From Candidatus Solibacter sp. (lineage in GTDB: Bacteria; Acidobacteriota; Terriglobia; Bryobacterales; Bryobacteraceae): DNA of 64,000 bases. The notes beneath the pieces were generated by a model. It was not told the origin of the DNA, made no database searches, and saw only the letters and a list, made by a program, of their open reading frames with translations. The position numbers were made by a program, and so were the translations under genes. The number at the start of each line of letters is the position of its first letter. Positions within the stretch are counted from its first letter, which is position 1. This document shows, piece by piece, positions 25,491 through 34,231 of the stretch. The stretch lies in assembly GCA_013822245.1 (NCBI GenBank), contig PNKE01000081.1, positions 1 through 64,000 on the forward strand. The letters are read 5' to 3'.

Positions 25491-27440
25491 ATGAAGTTCA
25501 GAACGCCCGTCCTCACCGTGCTCGTCGCCGCCGCGGCCCTGCTCCCTTCCCATGCCCAGGACCGCCGCACCGGCATCGACGTCGTCTCCTACAAGATCAC
25601 CCTCAAACCCGTCCTCCAGAGCCAGGCCATCGAAGCCGCCGCCGAGGTCACCTTCATCCCCCTCGCCGACCGCATCCTGTCGGCCACCTTCGAACTCCAC
25701 AACGCCCTCAACATCACCCGCGTCACCGACGCCGAGGGCAACTCCCTCCAGAACTCCCGCGGCTACGAGAACTTCTCCGTCCGCGTCAACTTCGCTCAGC
25801 CCCTCGCCGTCAGCCAGCCCGTCACCATCCGCTTCGAATACGGCGGCCGGCTCACTGGCGACGAGGACTCCCCCATCTACGGCATCCGCTTCGCCGCCAT
25901 TCAGTCCGATCACGCCTGGCTGCTCTACCCCGGCCGCTGGTTCCCCGTCTCCGGCTATACCGCTGACCGTTACACCATGGAGTTGAACGTCGAAACGCCC
26001 CAGGGCTTCAAGGCCATCTCCAGCGGCGTCGAACTCCAGCAAGGTCCCGCCACCCGCTTCATGACCAACCAGCCCGGCTTCCCCGGCAGCCTCGCCATCG
26101 TACCCGCCGGCTCGAAGCCCGTCGCCGCCCACGGCGTCACCACCACCTTCTACTTCCGCGGCGAAGCCCAGTCTCAAGCCCAGCCCTGGGGCGAAGAGAC
26201 CTCCAAGGTGATCACTCATCTCACCTCCATCTTCGGCACCCCCCAGCAGGCCAACATGACCATCGTTGAAACCGGACGCGGCGCACCGGCGGGCTACTCA
26301 GCCCCCGGCGTCTTGTTTGTTTCGACTTCGGCCGCCTCCCGCGAACCCTCCCAGCGCCTGCTCGCCAACCAGATCACCCGCCAGTGGTACGGCAACCTCG
26401 TCTCGCCCGCCAACCGCAACCATATCTGGATCGCCAACGGCATGGCCAAGTACGCCGAAATTCTCTACCAGGAACACCTCAACGGCGCCCAGGTCATGGA
26501 AGGTGAAATCCGCGACCTCTACGTCGATGCCATGACCGTCACCGAAGCGCCCGTCCTCCAGTCCGCCCGCTATGAGGACTACTCGCCCGAATTCTTCGCC
26601 GTCACCGGAAGCAAAGGCGCCTCCACCCTCCACATGCTCCGCGGCATCCTCGGCGACGACGGCTTCTCCAAACTCGTCCGCGCCATCCCAAACCAGTTCG
26701 CCAACAAGGAAATCTCCACCGACGACTTCCGCAAGGCGGCCGAACAGATCGCCGGCCAGAACCTCCAGGGCTTCTTCATCCAGTGGCTCGAATCCACCGG
26801 CGCCCCCGAGTTCAAAACCGAATACACCATCTACCGCACACAGAAAGGCTTCCGCGTCCGCGGCAAGATCACCCAGGACCTCGACACCTTCCGCATGCCC
26901 GTCGATCTGCGCATCGAGACCGAAGGCAACCCCGAGGAAAGGCGTGTCGAAGTCGTCGGCCCCCAGACCGAATTCGCCCTCGAAACCTTCGGCAAGCCCA
27001 GGCGCATCATCGTCGACCCCAACTCACGCGTCCTCCGCATGAGCCCCCAGATGCGCGTCTCCGTGGCCATCCGGCGCGGCGAGCAGTTCGCCGAACTAGG
27101 CAACTACAACGAGGCCCTAAAGGAATACCAGAAGGCTCTCGAAGCCAACCGCAACAGCTCGCTCGCCCACTACCGCATCGCCGAGGTATTCTTCCTCCAG
27201 GGCAACTACCAGTCCGCCGTCAACGAATTCCGCGAAGCCCAGAACGGCGACCTCGACCCCAAATGGACTCTCGTCTGGAGCCACATCAACATGGGCAAGG
27301 TCTTCGATGTCACCCAGCAGCGCGAACGCGCCATGAACGAATACACCCAGGCCATCCGCACCAAGGACAACACCCAGGGCGCCCAGGAAGAGGCCGCCCG
27401 CTACATGAAGGACCCCTACCAGCGCCCGCCTCAGCAATAG
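25491..27440 (+). CDS. Secreted pseudo-M1-peptidase (gluzincin fold) with C-terminal TPRs
   Basis: The product is 649 residues. Signal peptide residues 1-22 (cleavage after SHAQ). Residues 25-440 follow the M1 aminopeptidase architecture (YKITLKPV..., then a catalytic-domain-like LLANQITRQWYGNLVSPANRNHIWIANGMAKY). The zinc site is gone: HExxH reads N293-Q-I-T-R297, and the third ligand Glu is N316, at exactly the expected spacing. Residues about 525-640 carry two or three TPRs (FAELGNYNEALKEYQKALEAN, AEVFFLQGNYQSAVNEFREAQ). It is therefore probably a binding or scaffold protein in the periplasm. It starts 4 bases after lpxB. Confidence 0.85.
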   Translation: MKFRTPVLTVLVAAAALLPSHAQDRRTGIDVVSYKITLKPVLQSQAIEAAAEVTFIPLADRILSATFELHNALNITRVTDAEGNSLQNSRGYENFSVRVNFAQPLAVSQPVTIRFEYGGRLTGDEDSPIYGIRFAAIQSDHAWLLYPGRWFPVSGYTADRYTMELNVETPQGFKAISSGVELQQGPATRFMTNQPGFPGSLAIVPAGSKPVAAHGVTTTFYFRGEAQSQAQPWGEETSKVITHLTSIFGTPQQANMTIVETGRGAPAGYSAPGVLFVSTSAASREPSQRLLANQITRQWYGNLVSPANRNHIWIANGMAKYAEILYQEHLNGAQVMEGEIRDLYVDAMTVTEAPVLQSARYEDYSPEFFAVTGSKGASTLHMLRGILGDDGFSKLVRAIPNQFANKEISTDDFRKAAEQIAGQNLQGFFIQWLESTGAPEFKTEYTIYRTQKGFRVRGKITQDLDTFRMPVDLRIETEGNPEERRVEVVGPQTEFALETFGKPRRIIVDPNSRVLRMSPQMRVSVAIRRGEQFAELGNYNEALKEYQKALEANRNSSLAHYRIAEVFFLQGNYQSAVNEFREAQNGDLDPKWTLVWSHINMGKVFDVTQQRERAMNEYTQAIRTKDNTQGAQEEAARYMKDPYQRPPQQ

Positions 27441-27505
27441 GCCGCGAGCGCAGCGAGCGGGTCTCTCCTCTCCATAACCGCGAACGAAGAGCGCGGGCTC
27501 CCCCT

Positions 27506-28747
27506 CTACCGCGTCCGCAAGTCCGCGTCCACGTCCGTGCGCAGCTCCCTGAAAAACCGCGCCTTCATATTCCCCAGCCACCGCTCGTCATAGCGCTTCG
27601 CCAGATCGATCGTCGTCACCGCTACTGTCCCGTCCACCTCGCTCCGCGCCAGCGTCTCGCCCACCGGGTCATAGATCATCGCCGGAAAATCGTACCCCGA
27701 CGTCGCCATGAACACATGATTCTCCTCGGCCCGCGCCCGTGCCAGCGTCTCTTTCCCGCCCCAGATCGGCATCAGGATCAGTTCCGCCCCGTTGGTCGCC
27801 AACCCCCGCGCCGGATCTGCGAAGAACACGTCATAGCAGATCATCATCCCCACCTTGCCGAAGTCGGTCGTATACACCGGATACTCGTCGCCCGGCGTAA
27901 TCCCCGCCTCCATCTCCTCCCTCGGGATGTACACCTTCCGGTACTTGCCCGCATACCTCCCCTGCCGGTCGATCAGCACGGCTGTATTAAAAACGGTCCC
28001 CCCGTCGCGCTCATAGATCCCCGCCACCACCCACGCCTTCTTCTCCCGCGCCAGCGCCCCCAGCCTCTCCGTCGTCGGCCCCGGTATCGCCTCCGACACC
28101 TCGGCGTACTTCTTCGTCGTCCCCACCACAGTGATCCCTTCCGGCAGGAGAATGACATCGGTCCCCTCCGGCGCCGACCGCCGCGACAACTCGATGAACT
28201 TGGCCACAGGATCCTCGCCTTTCGGCCTCAACCGGATCGCTGCCACTTTCACATTGCGCTGGCTCGGCGCCGCGATCGCGTTCAGCGCCACTTGATCCCA
28301 CGCCACCCGCCCCTTCGGCGCCTTCCAGATCCACAACTGCACCTCGACACCCGCCGCATTCTCCGGAGCCGGCGCCTCGATCGTCAGCCGCGTATGCTCG
28401 CCCTCTTGTTTGATCTGATACCCATACTCCGGCTGCCCGGCGCGCCGCCCGTTCGCATCCCGCCAGTCCAGCCGCGCAAACAACTGCGACGGCTCATGCG
28501 TAAACCCCTTGGCCAGATACCGCGCCTCCAGCCTGTACCAACCGCCCGGCTTTACCTGCGTTTCCGTCATCACCCAGCCCCCGCAGACGCCAGGGATGCC
28601 CCCGCCCTCGACAACCAGCGCCCCGCCCGCCCGGCTCACCTTCGGGGCGATCTCATCACGCGGCGACCAGAGCTTCCACCGCGGATCCTGATCCAGCGGC
28701 GCAGACAAGGCCATCGAGGAGAGCACAAAGAACGCAGCGAATCTCAT
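27506..28747 (-). CDS. Secreted carbon-nitrogen hydrolase (nitrilase superfamily) with N-terminal carbohydrate-binding-like domain
   Basis: The product is 413 residues from ATG 28747 (MRFAAFFVLSSMALSA, a signal peptide). Residues 20-150 form a beta-rich domain resembling those that bind sugars. The C-terminal 260 residues are a nitrilase fold with the catalytic triad visible: E203 (LLPEGITVV), K271 (YRKVYIP) and C304 (MICYDVFF). The usual substrates are nitriles, amides or carbamates. A signal peptide on a nitrilase is unusual outside amide-processing envelope enzymes. It is convergent with the pseudo-peptidase gene. Confidence 0.88.
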   Translation of the reverse strand: MRFAAFFVLSSMALSAPLDQDPRWKLWSPRDEIAPKVSRAGGALVVEGGGIPGVCGGWVMTETQVKPGGWYRLEARYLAKGFTHEPSQLFARLDWRDANGRRAGQPEYGYQIKQEGEHTRLTIEAPAPENAAGVEVQLWIWKAPKGRVAWDQVALNAIAAPSQRNVKVAAIRLRPKGEDPVAKFIELSRRSAPEGTDVILLPEGITVVGTTKKYAEVSEAIPGPTTERLGALAREKKAWVVAGIYERDGGTVFNTAVLIDRQGRYAGKYRKVYIPREEMEAGITPGDEYPVYTTDFGKVGMMICYDVFFADPARGLATNGAELILMPIWGGKETLARARAEENHVFMATSGYDFPAMIYDPVGETLARSEVDGTVAVTTIDLAKRYDERWLGNMKARFFRELRTDVDADLRTR

Positions 28748-28873
28748 GTGCCCTTCATACCGCATTTCCGCCTCGCGGTACAGAGCATTCGAAAGCTAAC
28801 CCGGAAACCGGGCGCGCGGCAGGCGTCCGGCAAGCCTGCACCTCGCCCTGTCCTCAGCCCGTTGGCATGATGG

Positions 28874-29494
28874 TTGAACACTGTGAAGCGCCCACCGTGG
28901 AACCTCATCGCTCCCGCCGCTGTTCTGACAGCGGGCAACGGCATCACCGCCATCCTCGCCGCGGCGATCCTTGACATGCTGATTGTGCGCCCGGCGCCGG
29001 GAACTCCGGGCTCGGGATCCATCAACACCCTGTTGCCCGGCCTCACCTACGCCTGCGCCACCGTTATGAAGGTCTGCCTGGTCGCCGGTATGCTAGCCAC
29101 CATCGCCAGCCTGTGCGTGTGGACTTGCCGGCGCCGACAGCCATTCACCGCAGTCCCCGTCCCGCGATGGGCCATCGCCTCGGTCGCGCTCGCGCCTGTG
29201 TCCACCCTATCGGGAGCCCTCGCCGCCGTGATCTTCCAGCGCCTGATCCTCACCGCCGCCCCCGTCACGATTGCTCAGTTCCAACAGATCGCGCCGGCGC
29301 CGGTGTTCACCATGATCGCAGTGCTCGCCGCCGGGGCGATTGCGGCGGTGCGCTCACTGATGCTCCGCGAGAAGCCCCCGGCCATCGCCACGCTGGGCCT
29401 TGCCGTGAACGCGATCCTGATCGCATTGTTCCTGTACATGCGCTTCCACGCGCCCGGCTTCGATCAGGACACCTGGGCGCCCAGAGCCTTTTAG
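28874..29494 (+). CDS. Small membrane protein, unknown function
   Basis: The frame opens at TTG 28874 or GTG 28883 and codes for about 206 residues. Four to five hydrophobic segments are predicted (roughly residues 12-35, 50-75, 90-115, 130-148 and 178-196). No motif is recognised. The start is uncertain because neither candidate has a good ribosome site. Its stop overlaps the end of trxB (convergent) by 4 bases. Composition and hydrophobic periodicity favour a real gene. Confidence 0.55.
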   Translation: MNTVKRPPWNLIAPAAVLTAGNGITAILAAAILDMLIVRPAPGTPGSGSINTLLPGLTYACATVMKVCLVAGMLATIASLCVWTCRRRQPFTAVPVPRWAIASVALAPVSTLSGALAAVIFQRLILTAAPVTIAQFQQIAPAPVFTMIAVLAAGAIAAVRSLMLREKPPAIATLGLAVNAILIALFLYMRFHAPGFDQDTWAPRAF

Positions 29495-30414
29495 TGCCCC
29501 TCGGCCTCCAACATCCGCTCCGCCTCAATCGCCGCCCTGCACCCCGCCCCGGCGGCCGTGATCGCCTGCCGGTACACCCGGTCTTCCACGTCCCCGGCAT
29601 GGAAAACGCCCGAAATGTTCGTCCTCGCCCCGCCGTGGCTCACGATAAACCCTTCCGCGTCCAAATCCAACTGCCCCACGAACGGCTGCGTATTCGGCAC
29701 ATGCCCAATGGCCAGGAAGAACCCGTCCACGTCCTGCCGCCAACTCTCGCCCGTCTTCTTGTTCTTCAACTGCACACCCGTCACCACGCCCTGCTCCACG
29801 TCGAAGATGTCTTCGACAATCGTGTTCAACATCCACTTGATCTTCGGATTCGCCTGCGCACGTTCCAGCATGATCTTCGACGCGCGGAACTCCTCGCGCC
29901 GGTGAATGATCGTCACCTCCTCGCCAAACCGCGTCAGGAAGTTCGCCTCTTCCATCGCCGAGTCTCCGCCGCCGATCACCATGATCTTCTTGCCGCGGTA
30001 GAAGAACCCGTCGCACGTCGCGCACGAGCTTACCCCATGCCCGATCAGCTTCTGTTCGTTCGGCAGCCCCAGCCACCGCGCCGACGCCCCAGACGCCACG
30101 ATCAGCGCCCTGCATTCCAGCCACTCGCCCTCAACCCTCAGCCGGAACGGCCGCTTCGACAGATCCGCCTCATCCACCTTGCCGCTTACATACTCCGCGC
30201 CGAACCGCACCGCCTGCTGCTTCATGTTCTCCACAAGCTGCGGGCCCATGATGCCTTCCGGAAACCCTGGGAAATTCTCCACCTCGGTGGTCAGCGACAA
30301 TTGCCCGCCCGGTTCGTGCCCGCCGATCACCAACGGCTTCAGCCCGGCTCTCGCCGTATAAATCGCCGCCGTGTTGCCGGCGCATCCGGATCCGATGATG
30401 ATGACGCTATGCAT
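29491..30414 (-). CDS. trxB: Thioredoxin reductase
   Basis: The product is 307 residues from ATG 30414 (MHSVIIIGSGCAGNTAAIYTARAGL), the usual TrxB opening with a FAD GxGxxG motif. The redox-active CATC follows near residue 130 (SSCATCDGFFYRGKKIMVIGGGDSAMEEANFLT), with the NADPH fold GGGDSA after it. FHAGDVEDRVYRQAITAAGAGCRAA is the C-terminal FAD motif. It reduces thioredoxin with NADPH in the cytoplasm. It follows feoB on the same strand with a 37-base gap. Confidence 0.95.
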   Translation of the reverse strand: MHSVIIIGSGCAGNTAAIYTARAGLKPLVIGGHEPGGQLSLTTEVENFPGFPEGIMGPQLVENMKQQAVRFGAEYVSGKVDEADLSKRPFRLRVEGEWLECRALIVASGASARWLGLPNEQKLIGHGVSSCATCDGFFYRGKKIMVIGGGDSAMEEANFLTRFGEEVTIIHRREEFRASKIMLERAQANPKIKWMLNTIVEDIFDVEQGVVTGVQLKNKKTGESWRQDVDGFFLAIGHVPNTQPFVGQLDLDAEGFIVSHGGARTNISGVFHAGDVEDRVYRQAITAAGAGCRAAIEAERMLEAEGH

Positions 30415-30451
30415 GGACTCGCTCACCTCAAACCCCATGCTAGCAGGACGT

Positions 30452-32323
30452 TCAGGAAAGCAGTTGATTCGTGATAAACGCGCAGATATACGCCAGTCCG
30501 CTCATGTAAGCGAACTGGATCGCCGGCCACTTCCACCCGCCCGTCTCCCGCCTCACCACTGCCAGCGTCGACATGCACTGCATCGCGAAGGCGAAAAACA
30601 CCAGCAGCGCCACCGCGCCGCCGAACGTCAAATCCGACTGCAGCGCCTTCTGCAACCCCGCCGCGTCGGTCTCGCCCTCCATGCCGTAGATCGTCCCCAG
30701 CGTGCCTACGATCACCTCGCGCGCCGCCAGCGACGTCACCAGCCCGATCCCGATCTTCCAGTTGAACCCCAGCGGCTCGATCACCGGCTCGATCGCCCGC
30801 CCCAGCGTCCCCGCCAGGCTCTGTTCGATCGGCGGCGCCTTGCCGTCCTGCATCGGGATGCTCGCCAGCACCCAAAGCACGATGGTCACCGCCAGAATCA
30901 CCGTCCCGGCACGCTTCAGAAACGCCATCCCGCGCTCATACAGCCTCAATCCCACTGACCGCAACGTCGGCATCCGGTACGGCGGCATCTCCAGCACAAA
31001 CGGTGTCCGCTCGCTCTCCAGAATCGACGACTTCAACATCTTCGCCGTCACGAACGCCGCCAGAAATCCCAATAAATACAGTCCCAGCAGCGCCGCCGCC
31101 CTCGACCCCAGCAGCGGTCCCACAAACTGCTTTTCCGGAATAAACGCCGCAATGATCAGCGTGTACACCGGCAGCCGCGCCGAACACGTCATGAACGGTG
31201 CGATCAGGATCGTGGCGATGCGGTCCCGCTTGCTCTCAATCGTCCGCGTCGCCATGATCGCCGGCACCGCGCACGCATACGCCGACAACAGAGGGATGAA
31301 CGATTTGCCCTGCAAGCCCGCCCTCGCCATCGTCCTGTCCGCGATCAGCGCCGCCCGCGCCAGGTACCCCGAATCCTCAAGCAACGCGATGAACAGGAAC
31401 AGCAGCAGGATCTGCGGCAGAAACACCACCACCGCCCCCACCCCGCTCCAGATCCCGTCCACGGCCAGCGACTTCACCCACCCCTCGCCCAGCCATCCCC
31501 CAATCGCCCCGCCCGTCACCGACACCAGCGCTTCAATCCCGTCCATCATCGGCCGCGCACCCGTGAAGATCGTCTGAAACACCAGCAGCACCACCAGCAC
31601 GAACACCGCCGGCCCGGCCACCGGATGCAGGAACAGCCCATCCAGCCTTCGCGTCCACACCTGGGGCGCCGGATGCGCGTACTTCGCGTCCGAGGCCATC
31701 CGCCGCGCCCACTGTCTGCACGCCGGCACGTCCTGCAACACCGGCAACTCCACCGGCCTCGGCACACCAAGCCCCCCGGTCAGAAACCGCCTCACCGCAT
31801 CAAGCCCCTCGCCCCGCACCGCGCTGATCAGCGCCACCGGCGCGCCCAACTGCGCCGCCAGCAACTCCACGTTCACCTGGCCTCCGCGAGACTTCAAGTC
31901 GTCGGCCATGTTCAGCAGGATCAGCGTCGGCAATCCCAGCGATAGGATCGGCGCGGCCAGCGACAGGTGCCTGTTCAGGTTCGTCGAATCCAACACCAGC
32001 AGGATCGCGTCCGGCTTCTCCAGCCCTTCCATCCTGCCCTGCAAGACATCATGCGATACCCGCTCGTCCTCCGACCGCGGATTCATGCTGTAGACGCCCG
32101 GCAGATCCACCAGGTCCACTTCGTGATGCCCCGCCATGTGCGCCTTACCCACGCGGTGCTCCACCGTTACGCCGGGGAAATTCGCCACCTTCTGCCGCAG
32201 CCCGGTGAGCCGGTTGAACAGGGTGGACTTGCCCGAATTCGGCGGCCCGATGATGGCAACCAGCTTGTGTCTGGCCACCTGCACGGCGTCAGCCGCGCCC
32301 GGGCCCTGCTGCGACACACTCAT
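30452..32323 (-). CDS. feoB: Ferrous iron transporter FeoB
   Basis: The product is 623 residues from ATG 32323 (MSVSQQGP). An upstream ATG at 32362 would overlap feoA and is not favoured. The GTPase domain has GPPNSGKSTLFNRLTG, DLPGVYSM and NMADDL. Two Gate domains follow with about eight to ten transmembrane helices; the region PSCPR-like YACAVPAIMATRTIESKRDRIATILIAPFMTCSARLPVY is a FeoB hallmark (CSARLPVY). It imports Fe2+ across the inner membrane. It lies 5 bases after feoA. No feoC is present. Confidence 0.95.
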   Translation of the reverse strand: MSVSQQGPGAADAVQVARHKLVAIIGPPNSGKSTLFNRLTGLRQKVANFPGVTVEHRVGKAHMAGHHEVDLVDLPGVYSMNPRSEDERVSHDVLQGRMEGLEKPDAILLVLDSTNLNRHLSLAAPILSLGLPTLILLNMADDLKSRGGQVNVELLAAQLGAPVALISAVRGEGLDAVRRFLTGGLGVPRPVELPVLQDVPACRQWARRMASDAKYAHPAPQVWTRRLDGLFLHPVAGPAVFVLVVLLVFQTIFTGARPMMDGIEALVSVTGGAIGGWLGEGWVKSLAVDGIWSGVGAVVVFLPQILLLFLFIALLEDSGYLARAALIADRTMARAGLQGKSFIPLLSAYACAVPAIMATRTIESKRDRIATILIAPFMTCSARLPVYTLIIAAFIPEKQFVGPLLGSRAAALLGLYLLGFLAAFVTAKMLKSSILESERTPFVLEMPPYRMPTLRSVGLRLYERGMAFLKRAGTVILAVTIVLWVLASIPMQDGKAPPIEQSLAGTLGRAIEPVIEPLGFNWKIGIGLVTSLAAREVIVGTLGTIYGMEGETDAAGLQKALQSDLTFGGAVALLVFFAFAMQCMSTLAVVRRETGGWKWPAIQFAYMSGLAYICAFITNQLLS

Positions 32324-32328
32324 ACCGC

Positions 32329-32613
32329 CTAAATTTCCTTGACGCGACGCACGAATATGCAACTGCTCGTCTCGCGGCGCAACGCGATCTCGCCCCCATC
32401 CACGCGAAACACCCTCGGATCACCCCCAGGCGCCGACCGCCCTACCGACACATGGTGCCCCGGCACGAACCCCAATTCCATCAGCCTTCCCGCGAGGTCG
32501 GCCGCAAGCTCGATCCTCTCCACCACCGCTTCGCCGTTCTCTGCCAGATCGGCAAGCGTCAGCAGCGTCCCGCCAGCCTCCTCTTTATTGACAATCAGTT
32601 GCATTTTTCTCAC
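32329..32613 (-). CDS. feoA: FeoA, SH3-like partner of FeoB
   Basis: The 94-residue product has the FeoA pattern TLADLAENGEAVVERI...LAGRLMELGFVPGHHVSVG, ending in IALRRETSSCIFVRR. It may start at GTG 32613 or ATG 32604 (MQLIVNKEE); GGAAG lies 8 bases before the ATG. It sits directly upstream of feoB and supports Fe2+ transport in the cytoplasm. Confidence 0.93.
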   Translation of the reverse strand: MRKMQLIVNKEEAGGTLLTLADLAENGEAVVERIELAADLAGRLMELGFVPGHHVSVGRSAPGGDPRVFRVDGGEIALRRETSSCIFVRRVKEI

Positions 32614-32617
32614 TTCC

Positions 32618-32647
32618 AGTATCCGCCCCCCCTCCCGCGCAAGTCAA
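32618..32647 (-). promoter_or_regulatory. Probable feoAB promoter
   Basis: TTGACT (32647-32642), an 18-base spacer of mostly G, and GATACT (32623-32618) on the minus strand. The transcript would start within a few bases of the feoA GTG. No Fur box is apparent in this stretch. Confidence 0.4.
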
Positions 32648-32700
32648 TCGCCGCACCCCCGGTTCCGGCTCCTCCAGCCCCTCGTGCTACAATTCCTCCC

Positions 32701-33618
32701 GTGCAGGCAGAGAGCCTCAGCCGTTCGTACACCCGCGATCAGGTCCTGCGCCTCTTGGGCGTCACTGAGAGTGTCCTCGTGCGCTGGGAGGAGCACGGCT
32801 TCGTCGCCCAGGCCCGCGAATACGGCTTCCGCGAACTCGTCGCCCTCCGCACTTTGCGCGAACTCCGCCGCAACCGCATCCGCGTCGAACGTATCCGGCT
32901 CATCCTCGCCGCCCTGCGCTCCCGCCTCCGGGATGTCGACGATCCCCTCGCCGATCTCAAGATTTTCACCGACGGCCGTAAGGTCACCGTCCAGGTAGGC
33001 GGCGGCAAAATGGAACCCATCTCCGGCCAGCTCCTGTTCGATTTCGACCGCGCCGAAATCCGCCGCATGCTCGAATTCCCCGCCTCCCGCCCCGCCCAAA
33101 CCCAGGCCCGCGAGCAGGCCTCCCGCGCCCTTGAGGCCGAGTCCTGGTTCGAAAAGGGCGTCAACGCCGAGCAGTCAGGACTCGCTGTCGAAACCGCCGT
33201 CGAGGCTTACCGCAAAGCCATCGAAATCGACCCCGATCAGGCCTTCGCCCTCGTCAACCTCGGCACCATCCATTACAACCAGCACGACTATCCCAAGGCC
33301 GAGGACTGCTACCGCCGCGCCCTCCGCGCCCGCCCCGATTACGCCCTGGCCCACTTCAACCTCGGCAACCTCTACGACGAAACCGGCCACTGGCACAAAG
33401 CCCTCGAACAGTACCTCGCCGCCCTCGCCGCCCAGCCCGGTTACTCCGACGCCCACTACAACATCGCCCTGCTCCATCAAACCCACGGCGAACCCCTCAA
33501 AGCCGTCCGCCACTGGCGCGCCTACCTCAAAGCAGACCCGCACGGCCACTGGGCCGCCATCGCCCGCCGCGAACTCACCCGCCTCCGCGACGCCGCCGTC
33601 GTCCAAGGCTCCCGTTAG
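32701..33618 (+). CDS. MerR-like HTH protein with C-terminal TPR repeats
   Basis: The product is 305 residues from GTG 32701. Residues 1-70 carry a MerR-type HTH: SRSYTRDQVLRLLGVTESVLVRWEEHGFVAQARE, then FRELVALRTLRELRRNRIRVERIRLIL. A linker of about 60 residues follows. Residues 140-300 contain four TPR units (AVEAYRKAIEIDPDQAFALVNLGTIHYNQHDYPKAEDCYRRALRARPDYALAHFNLGNLYDETG...). MerR-like HspR controls dnaK in Actinobacteria, and this gene lies 40 bases upstream of a DUF2760-Hsp70 pair. A regulatory link is thus plausible but is inference. Confidence 0.85.
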   Translation: MQAESLSRSYTRDQVLRLLGVTESVLVRWEEHGFVAQAREYGFRELVALRTLRELRRNRIRVERIRLILAALRSRLRDVDDPLADLKIFTDGRKVTVQVGGGKMEPISGQLLFDFDRAEIRRMLEFPASRPAQTQAREQASRALEAESWFEKGVNAEQSGLAVETAVEAYRKAIEIDPDQAFALVNLGTIHYNQHDYPKAEDCYRRALRARPDYALAHFNLGNLYDETGHWHKALEQYLAALAAQPGYSDAHYNIALLHQTHGEPLKAVRHWRAYLKADPHGHWAAIARRELTRLRDAAVVQGSR

Positions 33619-33658
33619 CCCCCGCATTGTATCCTGGTGTTTTGGAGGTACTTCCCAC

Positions 33659-34192
33659 TTGAGCCAAATCGGCATGGCCTTCCGTTCCTTCTTCGCCATC
33701 CTCGGCGGCAACTTGCCCCAGGATGTCGCCGCCCACTTTGGCTACTCCAAGCCGCCCCGCAAGTCCCCCGACGCCCCCAAGCCCCAGGACGTGAAACCCT
33801 CCGACGGCGCACTCCAACTCCTCGGCATCCTCCAGCGCGACGCCCGCCTGCTCGACTTCCTCATGGAGGACATCGCCCCTCTCTCCGACGGCCAGATCGG
33901 CGCCGCCGTCCGCGACATCCACGCCCAGTCCCGCGAAGCCCTCACCAAATACGTCAAACTCGCCCCCGTCATCGACGGCGTCGAAGGCGCCTTCACCAAG
34001 CCCGAATCCGCCGGCGACATCGCCCGCTCCCCCGGCGCCATCAAGTTCATCGGCAACCTCCCGGCCCAGGGCAAACCTTCCGGCGGCACCCTGCGCCACA
34101 AAGGCTGGCGCGCCGACAGCGTCTCTCTGCCCTCCATCAGCTCGAAACAGCCGGTCTCCATCCTCGCCCCGGCTGAACTGGAAGTCGAATAA
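33659..34192 (+). CDS. DUF2760 domain protein, Hsp70-associated
   Basis: The product is 177 residues from TTG 33659, chosen because GGAGGT (33644-33649) lies 9 bases upstream; an ATG at 33674 would be too far away. The N-terminus (FRSFFAILGGNLPQDVAAHFG) and core (DGALQLLGILQRDARLLDFLMEDIAPLSDGQIGAAVRDIHAQSREAL) match DUF2760. This family is typically encoded just upstream of divergent Hsp70 genes, as here. A co-chaperone or substrate-adaptor role is inferred. Confidence 0.85.
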   Translation: MSQIGMAFRSFFAILGGNLPQDVAAHFGYSKPPRKSPDAPKPQDVKPSDGALQLLGILQRDARLLDFLMEDIAPLSDGQIGAAVRDIHAQSREALTKYVKLAPVIDGVEGAFTKPESAGDIARSPGAIKFIGNLPAQGKPSGGTLRHKGWRADSVSLPSISSKQPVSILAPAELEVE

Positions 34193-34231
34193 ACCCGCCG
34201 CGGCGCCATCCCGCCCCGGACCCACCACCCC

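Noticed and set aside
26783-28870. A 695-codon plus-strand frame across the pseudo-peptidase end and the nitrilase gene
   Set aside because: Its product is Arg/Pro/His-rich and it overlaps two clear genes. It is an artefact of GC-rich third positions.
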